This document shows positions 1-6,372 of a stretch of DNA of 13,654 nucleotides, piece after piece. Position numbers and translations under genes: made by a program. The notes under the pieces are model-generated. The model was not told where the DNA came from, did not search any database, and saw nothing but the letters and a program-made list of their open reading frames with translations. Source of the DNA: Clostridia bacterium. Lineage in GTDB: Bacteria > Bacillota > Clostridia > Lachnospirales > WQUN01. The first letter of the stretch is position 1; every line of letters starts with the position of its first letter. The stretch covers positions 1-13,654 of the forward strand of contig BNUF01000059.1 in assembly GCA_025997155.1 (NCBI GenBank), read 5' to 3'.

Positions 1-225
1 CAACATTTGTGGCGTTATGGTTAAGTTTGGTATTTTGCGAAACTTGAAGATTGCGTTCGCCTCTGAAAACACCGCCATATTGTTCCACTTTTCGGTACTG
101 TTTTTCTGCTCGAAATACGCGCGAACACTCGCTAAAACATTATCGCCGTGAGTGACGAACCCACCTGAATTTTTTGCTGATGTTGTGGAAACAATGTTTA
201 TAAAGGTGTTGAGTTTGATTGACAT
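1..225 (-). CDS. Phage head closure / head-tail adaptor protein (partial, N-terminal 75 residues)
   Basis: The gene runs off the left edge, so only its first 75 codons are present. The start ATG at 225-223 follows a strong ribosome site (GGGAGGGAG, minus strand) that lies inside the last codons of the preceding PAPS-reductase-like gene; the two genes overlap by 28 nt. The visible part has the pattern of SPP1 gp16 / HK97-type head-closure proteins: an early VSTT segment, then VLASVRAYFEQKN, a TEKWNNMAVFSEAN stretch and FKFRKIP, which match the beta-barrel core of the family. Such proteins form the ring under the connector that joins the filled head to the tail. The place in the operon, after portal, protease, capsid and gp6-like connector, is the usual one. 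The family call rests on remembered patterns plus position. Confidence 0.75.
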   Translation of the reverse strand, partial: MSIKLNTFINIVSTTSAKNSGGFVTHGDNVLASVRAYFEQKNSTEKWNNMAVFSEANAIFKFRKIPNLTITPQML

Positions 226-890
226 TCGCACTCCCTCCCATAATCCACGCCAACAAAGTCAAGAAAATCACCAAGCCCGAGAGCGTTGATTCCGTAATCC
301 CATAAATCGGGGTGGGTTTCTTTCATTAACTTGTACTTGTTCGTTTTGTCAAGATGACAACCTGTCGGACAAAGTGAACAGCCCGTTTGTTTTGCTCCTG
401 TCGTTTTGTACACACCTTTTTTGTCCGCGACAATTTCGCCGTAGATACTCGCATATGGAATGTTGAATTCATGAATGTAGTGCAGGACATCACTTTGTTT
501 CCAAAAAGACAAAGGTTTGCTTATTTGTTTCTTTGCGTCAAAGGCATTACAGCCTGTAAGCAGCCACGCATCTCGCCGTCTGCGGCTTTCGCTCGCTAAT
601 GTTCCGACAATCGGCACATAGCCTGTTTCCCGTACTTCCGGCCATTCCAAGCCAGTATCAACGAACACGGCGGGAATGTCGTGATAACAACACCGTGCTA
701 AATCTAAAAGTACAGTTGAGTCAACTCCTCCACTAAAATTTATAGCAACCTTGCCGTCAAACCGCTGATACCACTCCTGTATGCGTGTTTGCGTAACCAT
801 AATCTTTCGCTCGAACGACCACGCTTGCATTTTCTTCAAATCGTCAGTCGTGTGTTTGTTTAATTCTTTTTTGCCGAAAGTCTGCGACAT
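198..890 (-). CDS. Phage PAPS-reductase-family protein (PP-loop adenylyl-binding), apparently internally shortened
   Basis: This is a 230-residue member of the phosphoadenosine-phosphosulfate reductase / ATP-pyrophosphatase superfamily. The nucleotide-binding PP-loop SGGVDST is at residues 53-59 and VDTGLEWPEV at 77-86. Next come GTLASESRRRR (96-106), GCNAF (113-117), a SFW...DVLHYI segment (128-139) and a Cys cluster CSLCPTGCH (171-179), with further Cys at 221 and 223. Complete phage relatives that I remember are about 300 residues or more and carry a long segment (a YPVISKE-type motif among others) between TGLE-PE-R and TG-x-PI-GT. Here those two motifs are joined directly at residues 86-91 with the frame kept, so a central block seems missing. 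It may therefore lack sulfonucleotide reductase activity. The substrate in phages is unknown; the family also includes DndC of DNA phosphorothioation, but nothing else from that pathway is present. The ATG at 890 follows GAGGTG overlapping the end of the connector gene, so it is co-transcribed with head genes although it is not a structural gene. Confidence 0.85.
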   Translation of the reverse strand: MSQTFGKKELNKHTTDDLKKMQAWSFERKIMVTQTRIQEWYQRFDGKVAINFSGGVDSTVLLDLARCCYHDIPAVFVDTGLEWPEVRETGYVPIVGTLASESRRRRDAWLLTGCNAFDAKKQISKPLSFWKQSDVLHYIHEFNIPYASIYGEIVADKKGVYKTTGAKQTGCSLCPTGCHLDKTNKYKLMKETHPDLWDYGINALGLGDFLDFVGVDYGRECECQSNSTPL

Positions 891-893
891 AAT

Positions 894-1202
894 CTACACC
901 TCTATATTTCGATTTACGGCAAGAAGCAAGCGGACGGTTTCCCACACTCGCCCGCCCGCCGCCGCTGTGTCGGCGAAAAAACCGCCTGTCGAACCATCCC
1001 TACTTTCATAGAAATGGCTCGACAGCATAATAATAGCTTGTTCCGTGGACGGCGGTAATCTTCTACGGTATGTTGTTTTCTGATAGCTTTGGGCGTAGTC
1101 AACAGCGGCGTGAATGTAAGTGAGCAACAACTCATCGTCCGCATTGTGTTCAAGAACTAAATTAGCCTTAACTTTCAGCAGTAACTTTTCAGCAATCTTC
1201 AC
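894..1202 (-). CDS. gp6-like head-tail connector protein
   Basis: This is a 102-residue, mostly helical protein with the N-terminal pattern of phage gp6/gp15-like connectors: a short helix leading to a DDELLLTYIHAAVDYAQSYQ helix (about 22-41), then a helix around PSTEQAIIMLSSHFYESRD (51-69) and a C-terminal VRLLLAVNR helix. Proteins of this type form a ring of subunits beneath the portal as the first head-completion piece. The start is GTG at 1202-1200, preceded by AGGGGG at about 8 nt. The length is normal for the family. The loop around residues 70-84 is rich in Gly and Ala, as in many homologues. The gene directly follows the small Cys/Pro-rich gene and ends 3 nt before the PAPS-reductase-like start. 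Confidence 0.82.
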   Translation of the reverse strand: MKIAEKLLLKVKANLVLEHNADDELLLTYIHAAVDYAQSYQKTTYRRRLPPSTEQAIIMLSSHFYESRDGSTGGFFADTAAAGGRVWETVRLLLAVNRNIEV

Positions 1203-1217
1203 GCCACCAACCCCCTA

Positions 1218-1394
1218 TCAATCATCAATATCAGTATCAAAAGTGTTCCTTACTTTTGGCGGTTTACTTGTCCACCGAGTACAGAACCCCGTTAGCGGCG
1301 GGGTTTTTGGGGGCGGTAGCTTTTGCGGCGGAGTTTCCGCATACGGACAGCCGTCATTTTTCAAATTCCAACAGTCGATACAATTGATAGCCAT
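1218..1394 (-). CDS. Small Cys- and Pro-rich protein, possible zinc-binding, unknown function
   Basis: I do not recognise this 58-residue protein. The chosen start is ATG at 1394, with AGGTGG about 8 nt upstream; an in-frame GTG at 1406 exists but its ribosome site would abut it. The N-terminus has C5-x2-C8 and C16, with a lone C38 further on (residues numbered from the ATG), which could bind a metal ion or be redox active. Between them lies a proline-rich run (residues 22-33, PPQKLPPPKTPP) and the C-terminus is acidic (DTDIDD). The gene starts 15 nt after the capsid stop and ends 15 nt before the connector start, a slot often filled in related phages by small proteins of unknown role. Possible roles are head decoration or assembly, but nothing in the sequence proves either. 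Confidence 0.6.
   Translation of the reverse strand: MAINCIDCWNLKNDGCPYAETPPQKLPPPKTPPLTGFCTRWTSKPPKVRNTFDTDIDD
1285..1308 (+). other. GC-rich hairpin with T-run on the plus strand, inside a minus-strand gene
   Basis: On the plus strand, AACCCCG (1285-1291) and CGGGGTT (1299-1305) form a 7-bp stem with a 7-nt loop, followed by Ts up to 1308. This has the shape of an intrinsic terminator for antisense (plus-strand) transcription. It lies in the Pro-codon-rich part of the small Cys/Pro gene, where CCG and CCC codons favour such pairing by chance, so function is uncertain. Confidence 0.25.
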
Positions 1395-1408
1395 AAACTC
1401 CCCCACCT

Positions 1409-2602
1409 TTACGCCGTTTTCATTTTGAGAATCTGAATTGCCTCGGACAACACAAGTTTGCCGTCCACGCGTTCTTTTGCGACAAAGCCGACCATACCAT
1501 TCCCCGCAAAAAGTTCTTTAAGTTCAGCAAATGAACGCGAACCTCTGTCGCCTATGTTGTAGTACGAATAATCGCCGAAAGCAAGCGGAGTAGCCCCCGC
1601 CGCAATTGTCGGAACATATGCCGAAGTATGAATAGGATAACCAAGCAATCTGTCGGGTTCGCCCGCTTGATATGATGGTTGCCACAGATAATTTCCGCTT
1701 CCGTCTTTAAGTTTGCGAACTGTCGCGAGTGTGCCGTCATTCGTGATAAAAGCGGCGTTTTTGCGATACGGACGTTTTAACGCATAGACAAGATTTAGCA
1801 ATTCGTCTGATGTAATCGCAGTTGTTCCCGCTGTTGTCACGCCAATTTGCCCGCCGCCTGTCGCGGCGAAAAGCCCGAGCGGTTTGCCTGTGCCGTTTCC
1901 GTTCAAAAAAGCATCTTCTTCGGCGTTTCCGAGAGCCTTTGTGAACTGGTCGATGATGTAGTTTTCAAGGTTGAAAACACTATCGTATAACAACTCTTCC
2001 GTGACCTTGACGGCAACGTGGAGTTTGTGTGCGTCAAGCACAATCTGCGCGAAAGTGGCATCGCCGAAGGATAATGTCCCGCCCTCGTCAATCCAAGCGG
2101 CGGCGGGTTTAGTCCCTGCAAGATTGATTTTGTGTTCGCCTGATGTTTTGATTGTTGTGCCGAGTTTGCGAAGAATGTTTTCTTCCGTCAAGCCGTCAAT
2201 CAAGCGTTTATCGTATTCAGCGGGTACTAAATAGCCGCCGTTTGCGTCCGTGCCCTCGGTGAGAACATTGCTGACTTGACGGAAATTTGTGCGAAGCGCA
2301 GTCAGCATATCAGCTTTGTATTCGTCCGATGCTCTGCCGGACTTCTGGACAGACTGTCCAGAAGTTGGCTGTCCCAAAATCGGCTGACTGGTCGGCTTTT
2401 TTAGGTCGTTTTCGATTGAGGACAGTCTGCCCTCACGCTCAATTTCCTTTGACAGCGCGGAAATATCAACCTCCATTTTGTTGTACGCCAACTCGTCATC
2501 GGCGGACAGCGTGTCGCTGATTGCGTGTTTCGCGTCAAGAAACGCCCTTGTCGATTGTACGAGAGTATTGCGTTTGTCATAAAGTTCCATAAGTTTAGAC
2601 AT
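1409..2602 (-). CDS. HK97-type phage major capsid protein
   Basis: This 397-residue protein is the main shell subunit. Residues 1-65 form a charged helical region with coiled-coil character, the delta-domain that normally acts as internal scaffold and is removed by the prohead protease. A Gln/Ser/Thr/Pro-rich linker (about 70-92) follows. The HK97 fold begins near DANGGYLVPAEYDKRLIDGL (about 119-138) and continues through the E-loop/N-arm region, AEEDAFLNGNGTGKPLGLF, the long spine helix and a C-terminal strand with VDGKLVLSEAIQILK. The start ATG at 2602 has AGGAGGG at a 7-nt spacing, and it overlaps the protease stop by 8 nt. Length and place are typical. The maturation cleavage site probably lies in or after the linker. 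Odd: the linker codons contain a perfect 12-bp-arm palindrome (separate entry). Confidence 0.95.
   Translation of the reverse strand: MSKLMELYDKRNTLVQSTRAFLDAKHAISDTLSADDELAYNKMEVDISALSKEIEREGRLSSIENDLKKPTSQPILGQPTSGQSVQKSGRASDEYKADMLTALRTNFRQVSNVLTEGTDANGGYLVPAEYDKRLIDGLTEENILRKLGTTIKTSGEHKINLAGTKPAAAWIDEGGTLSFGDATFAQIVLDAHKLHVAVKVTEELLYDSVFNLENYIIDQFTKALGNAEEDAFLNGNGTGKPLGLFAATGGGQIGVTTAGTTAITSDELLNLVYALKRPYRKNAAFITNDGTLATVRKLKDGSGNYLWQPSYQAGEPDRLLGYPIHTSAYVPTIAAGATPLAFGDYSYYNIGDRGSRSFAELKELFAGNGMVGFVAKERVDGKLVLSEAIQILKMKTA
2341..2365. repeat. Perfect 25-nt palindrome (12-bp arms) in the capsid gene linker
   Basis: The arms ACTTCTGGACAG (2341-2352) and CTGTCCAGAAGT (2354-2365) are exact reverse complements around a single A at 2353. 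It encodes residues 80-88 of the capsid protein, the junction of the scaffold-like N-terminal domain and the shell domain. A 12-bp perfect repeat inside coding DNA is unlikely to come from codon use alone. It might be a protein-binding site, an mRNA hairpin or cruciform, or the scar of a small insertion. Confidence 0.85.
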
Positions 2603-3248
2603 TTGTTTGCCCTCCTGAAATTAAATTAAGCCGCTGATAAAGCGACTTTACGGTTGTTTTGTTTTCGGGTATTTGCGGTTCTTTTTGGACTTTCTTTTCG
2701 TCCTCGATTATGCCATCGCAAAAACCGAGCGCAATTGCTTTGTTGACATTCATCGGCGTTTCGTCATCCATAAGATGACTTAATTTAGCCCTTGACAGGC
2801 CTGTTTTGATTTCGTAGGCGTTTAAGATGGTTTCTTTTACTTCGTCCAAAAACTCGCCTGTTTTTATAAACTCCTTTTTGTCACCGACAGCAATTGTCCA
2901 CGGATTATGAATAAGCAATAACGCTGTCGGCGACATCAAAACTTTTGTACCTGACATAGCAATTACACTCGCCGCCGAAGCACACATTCCGTAAATCTTC
3001 ACTGTCACATTGCCTTGATAATCAACCAACATTGTATAAATTTGACTCGCCGCGAAACAATCACCGCCGGGACTTGAAATCCACAGCGTTATGTCGCCCT
3101 TTTCGGCGAACAACTCATCACGGAACTTCCCTGGCGTACATTCATCGCCAAACCACATATCCTGCGCGATTTCGCCGTCAATGAACAGCTCGCGTCCACC
3201 CGTTGTTTCGTCCCTTGCAAAGTTGTAAAACTTATTTTTTGTCTTCAT
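2595..3248 (-). CDS. ClpP-type prohead maturation protease
   Basis: This is a 217-residue serine protease of the ClpP/crotonase fold (S14 type) used by many HK97-like phages to cut the capsid delta-domain during head maturation. The oxyanion motif SSPGGD is at 58-63. The nucleophile is Ser91 in GMCASAAS (87-94), the base is His114 in LLLIHNP, and the likely acid is Asp161 in MDDETPM. The C-terminal tail after about 185 is Lys/Glu-rich and variable, as usual. The start ATG at 3248 follows AGGAGG with a 6-nt gap, and it overlaps the portal 3' end by 17 nt. The downstream end overlaps the capsid start by 8 nt, so its product and substrate are made in a coupled way. Confidence 0.95.
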   Translation of the reverse strand: MKTKNKFYNFARDETTGGRELFIDGEIAQDMWFGDECTPGKFRDELFAEKGDITLWISSPGGDCFAASQIYTMLVDYQGNVTVKIYGMCASAASVIAMSGTKVLMSPTALLLIHNPWTIAVGDKKEFIKTGEFLDEVKETILNAYEIKTGLSRAKLSHLMDDETPMNVNKAIALGFCDGIIEDEKKVQKEPQIPENKTTVKSLYQRLNLISGGQTNV

Positions 3249-4485
3249 ATGAACCCTCCTGTTTTTTATTCAAACCATACGCCGCGCCTGCATCGGCGAG
3301 CTTGATTGCGTTGCCGTTCAAGATGTGCAAGTTGCCGCCCTCACCATCTGACAACAAATTCATATTTTCTAAGGCTCTGACTTCGTTTATAGAATAAATC
3401 CCATTTTGTATGCCGATTGCATAGCCTTCCATTCGCTCTTTATATGCTCCTCGGAGCAAGCCGTCTACTGAAAACTTAATAAACACACTTGATTGTTCCC
3501 ACGGAGGCAACAACGATTTTTCAAAGCCTAATTCAAGCCGTCTTATCCACGGAATAAGCGTGAACTTTACAAAATTCATACTCTGAAATTCAATGTTACT
3601 GAAAGTGGCGTGTTCAAGGTCGCCTACAAGATGTAGAGGCACTCTGAATACACGCGCGATTTCCTCTAATTCGTAGCGTCTCGTTTGAATGAATTGCGCT
3701 TGTTCTGGCGGTATTGAAATTGGATTTAACTTCGCACCCTCCTCAAGTAACGCAATCTTGTGGGCGTTGTCCGAGCCTCTGTAGCCTGTGTTCCAGTTTT
3801 CTTTAACCCGCGCCACGTCCTTGACCGTCCCCGGAAACTCAAGCACGCCGCCCGGATTCGCGCCGTTTTTGAAGAACGCCGCGCCGTACTCCTCTGTCGC
3901 GATTGCCATTCCTATTGAGTTTTTGGCGAGGGCAATCGGACTGTAGCCAACAACGCCGTCAAAGCCAAGCCCCGGAATATGAAGAATACTGTAGCGACTT
4001 AGCTTGATTTCGCCGCCGTCGGAACGATATGTGTAGACGATTTCTTTTGTCGAATTATCTCGGCTAATGTCCATTAAATTCGGCAACAACGGGTACAAAC
4101 CTATCGGGAAACCCCGCCCGTCACGGACAATCTGTGCATAAAAATTGCCCCACAACAAAAGGTGCGTGAGAGCAGTTTCAATGAACGTGTACGCCGTCAT
4201 TTCGACGTTTGGGGCGAGATGCAAAAGGGTATAAAGCGCGTGTCTTGTCGCTTTTTCGGTATCGCCGTTTGGCTTTTCCTCGTAGACGTGCAAAGGAAGC
4301 GAAGCCACAGCCTCGCTGATAACTTTTACGCACGAATAAACCGCCGTTGTCTGCATTGCTGACCGTTCCGTCACGGTTTTTCCGCTTGACGTACCGCCCA
4401 TATTAAATCTGAAACCGCCGCCAACGCCGCCGATACTGCCTTTCGGCTTATCCCTTGAACGAAACAGCCCGCTAAATATGTTCAT
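3232..4485 (-). CDS. HK97-family portal protein
   Basis: This 417-residue portal protein forms the dodecameric ring at the DNA-entry vertex. Family signs include the N-terminal Gly-rich run, TAVYSCVKVISEAVASLPLHVY (about 47-68), LLWGNFYAQIVRDGRGFPIGLYPL in the core, the VGYSPIALAKNSIGMA helix, the FKNGANPGGVLEFPG segment, and a C-terminal NGIYSINEVRALENMN region near the clip and crown. I chose ATG at 4485 because it forms an ATGA overlap with the terminase stop and has GGGGGTGA upstream. The in-frame TTG at 4491 is badly spaced from that site. The length is normal for the family. Confidence 0.95.
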   Translation of the reverse strand: MNIFSGLFRSRDKPKGSIGGVGGGFRFNMGGTSSGKTVTERSAMQTTAVYSCVKVISEAVASLPLHVYEEKPNGDTEKATRHALYTLLHLAPNVEMTAYTFIETALTHLLLWGNFYAQIVRDGRGFPIGLYPLLPNLMDISRDNSTKEIVYTYRSDGGEIKLSRYSILHIPGLGFDGVVGYSPIALAKNSIGMAIATEEYGAAFFKNGANPGGVLEFPGTVKDVARVKENWNTGYRGSDNAHKIALLEEGAKLNPISIPPEQAQFIQTRRYELEEIARVFRVPLHLVGDLEHATFSNIEFQSMNFVKFTLIPWIRRLELGFEKSLLPPWEQSSVFIKFSVDGLLRGAYKERMEGYAIGIQNGIYSINEVRALENMNLLSDGEGGNLHILNGNAIKLADAGAAYGLNKKQEGSYEDKK

Positions 4486-6113
4486 ATCCAAATCACCCCC
4501 GCGCCGTCATATTCTTTTGACTTGTCATCGTGAACCATTGCCCGCCCCAACGCCATTATAAGACTTACGATTCCGTCTATCTTTTCGCCCGATTTCGCTT
4601 TTGACGGCTTGATGTTCCCCGCGTCGTCCATACCCCGCGCCTCGCCGCTTGTGCTGTCGCTTTGGATACAAATGTTGTTAGCCATCCAACGCAAAACGGG
4701 ATTGCCCCCGTGGGCGATTTTCTTTGAAAGCGTGAGCCGCATAAGCTCTTTTGTCGGCTCGTTCATACTGACAAACCCCTGCCCAAACGGCACGGGCAAC
4801 AAGCCCATATTTTCGAGGTGTTGAGTAATCTGCGCCGCCATAAATCTGTCGAACGCAACCTCCGCAATGTTATATTTCGCGGCGAGTCGTTCTATGAAAT
4901 TCCAAATGTACTCATAGTGAATTACGTTGCCCTCTGTCACATTGAACAGCCCTTGTTGTTGCCAAATATCATATGGAACGCTGTCACGGCGAACCCGCAG
5001 AGGAATGTTATCCTCAGGCAACCAAAAATATGGGATTACTTGAAATCTGTCACAATCAGTATTCGGCGGGAACACCAAGACCAACGCCGTTATGTCGTTT
5101 GTTGAACTCAAATCAAGCCCTGCATAACAAATCTTGCCGAGCAATTTTTCTTCGTCAACGGGAAACGCACACTCGTCCCAAATGTGCATCGGCATCCACC
5201 GTATCGCTTGCTCCGTCCAAAGACATAATCTTAATTGCTTGAAACTATTTTCTTCGGTAGGATTTTGTTTTGCCGAATCGCAAGCGCGGCGCAGACTGTC
5301 TTCGGGAATGGTCACACCCATTGACGGGTTTGCTTTCGCCCACGTTTCAGGCTTTGTCCAATCGTCCTCCGGCTCGGCAGTATATAAAATCGGCAGAAAG
5401 CTGCTGTCAATTTTTCGCCCGTCTCGAATATCAAGAGCCTTTTGGTGCAATTCATATCCAACTGAATGAATGTTATTTCCCGCCGTTGTAATGAACAAGT
5501 GAAGCGGTTGACGGCGAGCGTCTGACGAGCCGTGAGTCATAACTCGAAACATTTCTCTGTCGGCAACGTGGGTTTCGTCATATAAAACCGCTTGCGGATT
5601 TATTCCGTGCTTGCTGTAGCCCTCGCTTGAAAGAACTTGATAAAAACTATTTGTTTTGGAATAAACAATTCGTTTTTGTGAATCTATAACCTTAATGCGT
5701 TTGGCAAGAGCAGGACAATTTTTCGCCATTATCGCCGCCTCGCGGTAAATTAAACTTGCTTGCCCACGGTCGGCGGCACATGAGTATATTTCCGCGCCTT
5801 CCTCCTTGTCGCCTATCAAAAGGTACAACGCTAAAGCCGCCGCAAGCATTGTCTTGCCGTTCTTCTTCCCGATTTCTATATAGCAACTTCTAAATTGACG
5901 ATAACCGTCACCCCCGATAACGCCAAAAACTGTTTTTATAATTTCGGCTTGCCACGGAAGCAGTACGAACGACTGCCCTTTCCACTCGGCTTTGGTATGC
6001 TTGAGCGCGGAGATAAAATCCTCAACGAAAACCGCCTTGTCAAGGTCGTAGTGGCTTGTCGGCAACATAAACTTTTGCGCCAACTTTGGAATTTCAATTT
6101 TGCTTTTTGTCAT
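4482..6113 (-). CDS. Phage terminase large subunit (TerL)
   Basis: This is the DNA-packaging motor: an N-terminal ATPase and a C-terminal RNase-H-like nuclease, 543 residues from the chosen start. In this numbering Walker A is GKKNGKT at 82-88, Walker B is AVLYDE at 175-180 with the catalytic Glu at its end, and the coupling motif TTAGN is at 209-213. The nuclease acidic residues are probably D334 (in GLDLSS), D422 (in VAFD) and D513 (in EKIDGI). It resembles the Terminase_1 type that pairs with HK97-like heads. ATG at 6113 was chosen over an in-frame TTG at 6137 because AGGAGG lies 10 nt before the ATG and inside the longer reading. The ribosome site can pair with the bases just before the ATG (separate entry). 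It ends in an ATGA overlap with the portal. No small terminase is adjacent. Confidence 0.95.
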   Translation of the reverse strand: MTKSKIEIPKLAQKFMLPTSHYDLDKAVFVEDFISALKHTKAEWKGQSFVLLPWQAEIIKTVFGVIGGDGYRQFRSCYIEIGKKNGKTMLAAALALYLLIGDKEEGAEIYSCAADRGQASLIYREAAIMAKNCPALAKRIKVIDSQKRIVYSKTNSFYQVLSSEGYSKHGINPQAVLYDETHVADREMFRVMTHGSSDARRQPLHLFITTAGNNIHSVGYELHQKALDIRDGRKIDSSFLPILYTAEPEDDWTKPETWAKANPSMGVTIPEDSLRRACDSAKQNPTEENSFKQLRLCLWTEQAIRWMPMHIWDECAFPVDEEKLLGKICYAGLDLSSTNDITALVLVFPPNTDCDRFQVIPYFWLPEDNIPLRVRRDSVPYDIWQQQGLFNVTEGNVIHYEYIWNFIERLAAKYNIAEVAFDRFMAAQITQHLENMGLLPVPFGQGFVSMNEPTKELMRLTLSKKIAHGGNPVLRWMANNICIQSDSTSGEARGMDDAGNIKPSKAKSGEKIDGIVSLIMALGRAMVHDDKSKEYDGAGVIWI

Positions 6114-6129
6114 AGGCGGTTTGCCTCCT
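6114..6129 (-). promoter_or_regulatory. Possible hairpin covering the terminase ribosome-binding site
   Basis: On the minus strand AGGAGG (6129-6124) can pair with CCGCCT (6119-6114) across a CAAA loop, with five of six pairs formed and one A.G mismatch; the ATG follows directly. If this folds, it would hide the Shine-Dalgarno site and limit or couple terminase translation. The stem is short, so this is inference. Confidence 0.35.
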
Positions 6130-6145
6130 TTTCGCAAAAATGGAC

Positions 6146-6183
6146 AAACGAAAAAGAACTCCCCCGCGAGTGCCTTTTCGTTT
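6146..6183 (-). other. 16-bp imperfect hairpin between the 57-residue gene and the terminase gene
   Basis: On the minus strand the arms at 6183-6168 and 6161-6146 pair at 14 of 16 positions plus one G.T wobble, with a GCGGGG loop. The outer nine pairs (AAACGAAAA with TTTTCGTTT) are perfect. The 3' arm is T-rich, but no clean T-run follows it, so it may be a leaky terminator, an attenuator or an RNA-processing site that sets packaging-gene expression relative to the genes before it. It is nearly symmetric, so either strand could use it. Confidence 0.55.
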
Positions 6184-6198
6184 AACTATTTTTAATTG

Positions 6199-6372
6199 CT
6201 ATTCGCCGATTTCGGCGGCGCTGTCTACCTCGTTCCAAGCCTCGTCAATCGCCTCTGTGCTTGCGTTTGCAACCAACGCCGTCAAGGTTACAAACTCGTC
6301 CCACCAATCGCTGATTGGCTTGTTCTGCTCCTCGGATAAGCGGAGTGCGTCAAGTAATTTAGTTTTCGTCAT
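6199..6372 (-). CDS. Small acidic hypothetical phage protein (57 residues)
   Basis: This short open frame has ATG at 6372, preceded by AGAGGA at about 9-10 nt, and a TAG at 6201-6199. It overlaps the end of the DUF4314 gene by 14 nt. The product is acidic and probably all-helical: MTKTKLLDALRLSEEQ at the start, SDWWDEFVTL in the middle with two adjacent Trp, and a Glu/Asp-rich end (EAWNEVDSAAE). I do not recognise a named family. Small acidic proteins often precede terminase in phages of this type, so a packaging or regulatory role is possible. Coding is supported by the ribosome site, the overlap and the protein-like composition. Confidence 0.6.
   Translation of the reverse strand: MTKTKLLDALRLSEEQNKPISDWWDEFVTLTALVANASTEAIDEAWNEVDSAAEIGE

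Noticed and set aside
198..890. DNA phosphorothioation (Dnd) system suggested by the PAPS-reductase fold
   Set aside because: No other Dnd or Ssp component is present, and the motifs fit the phage PAPS-reductase-like family better than DndC.
6114..6137. TTG start at 6137 for the large terminase
   Set aside because: The only good Shine-Dalgarno site lies after this codon and serves the ATG at 6113.
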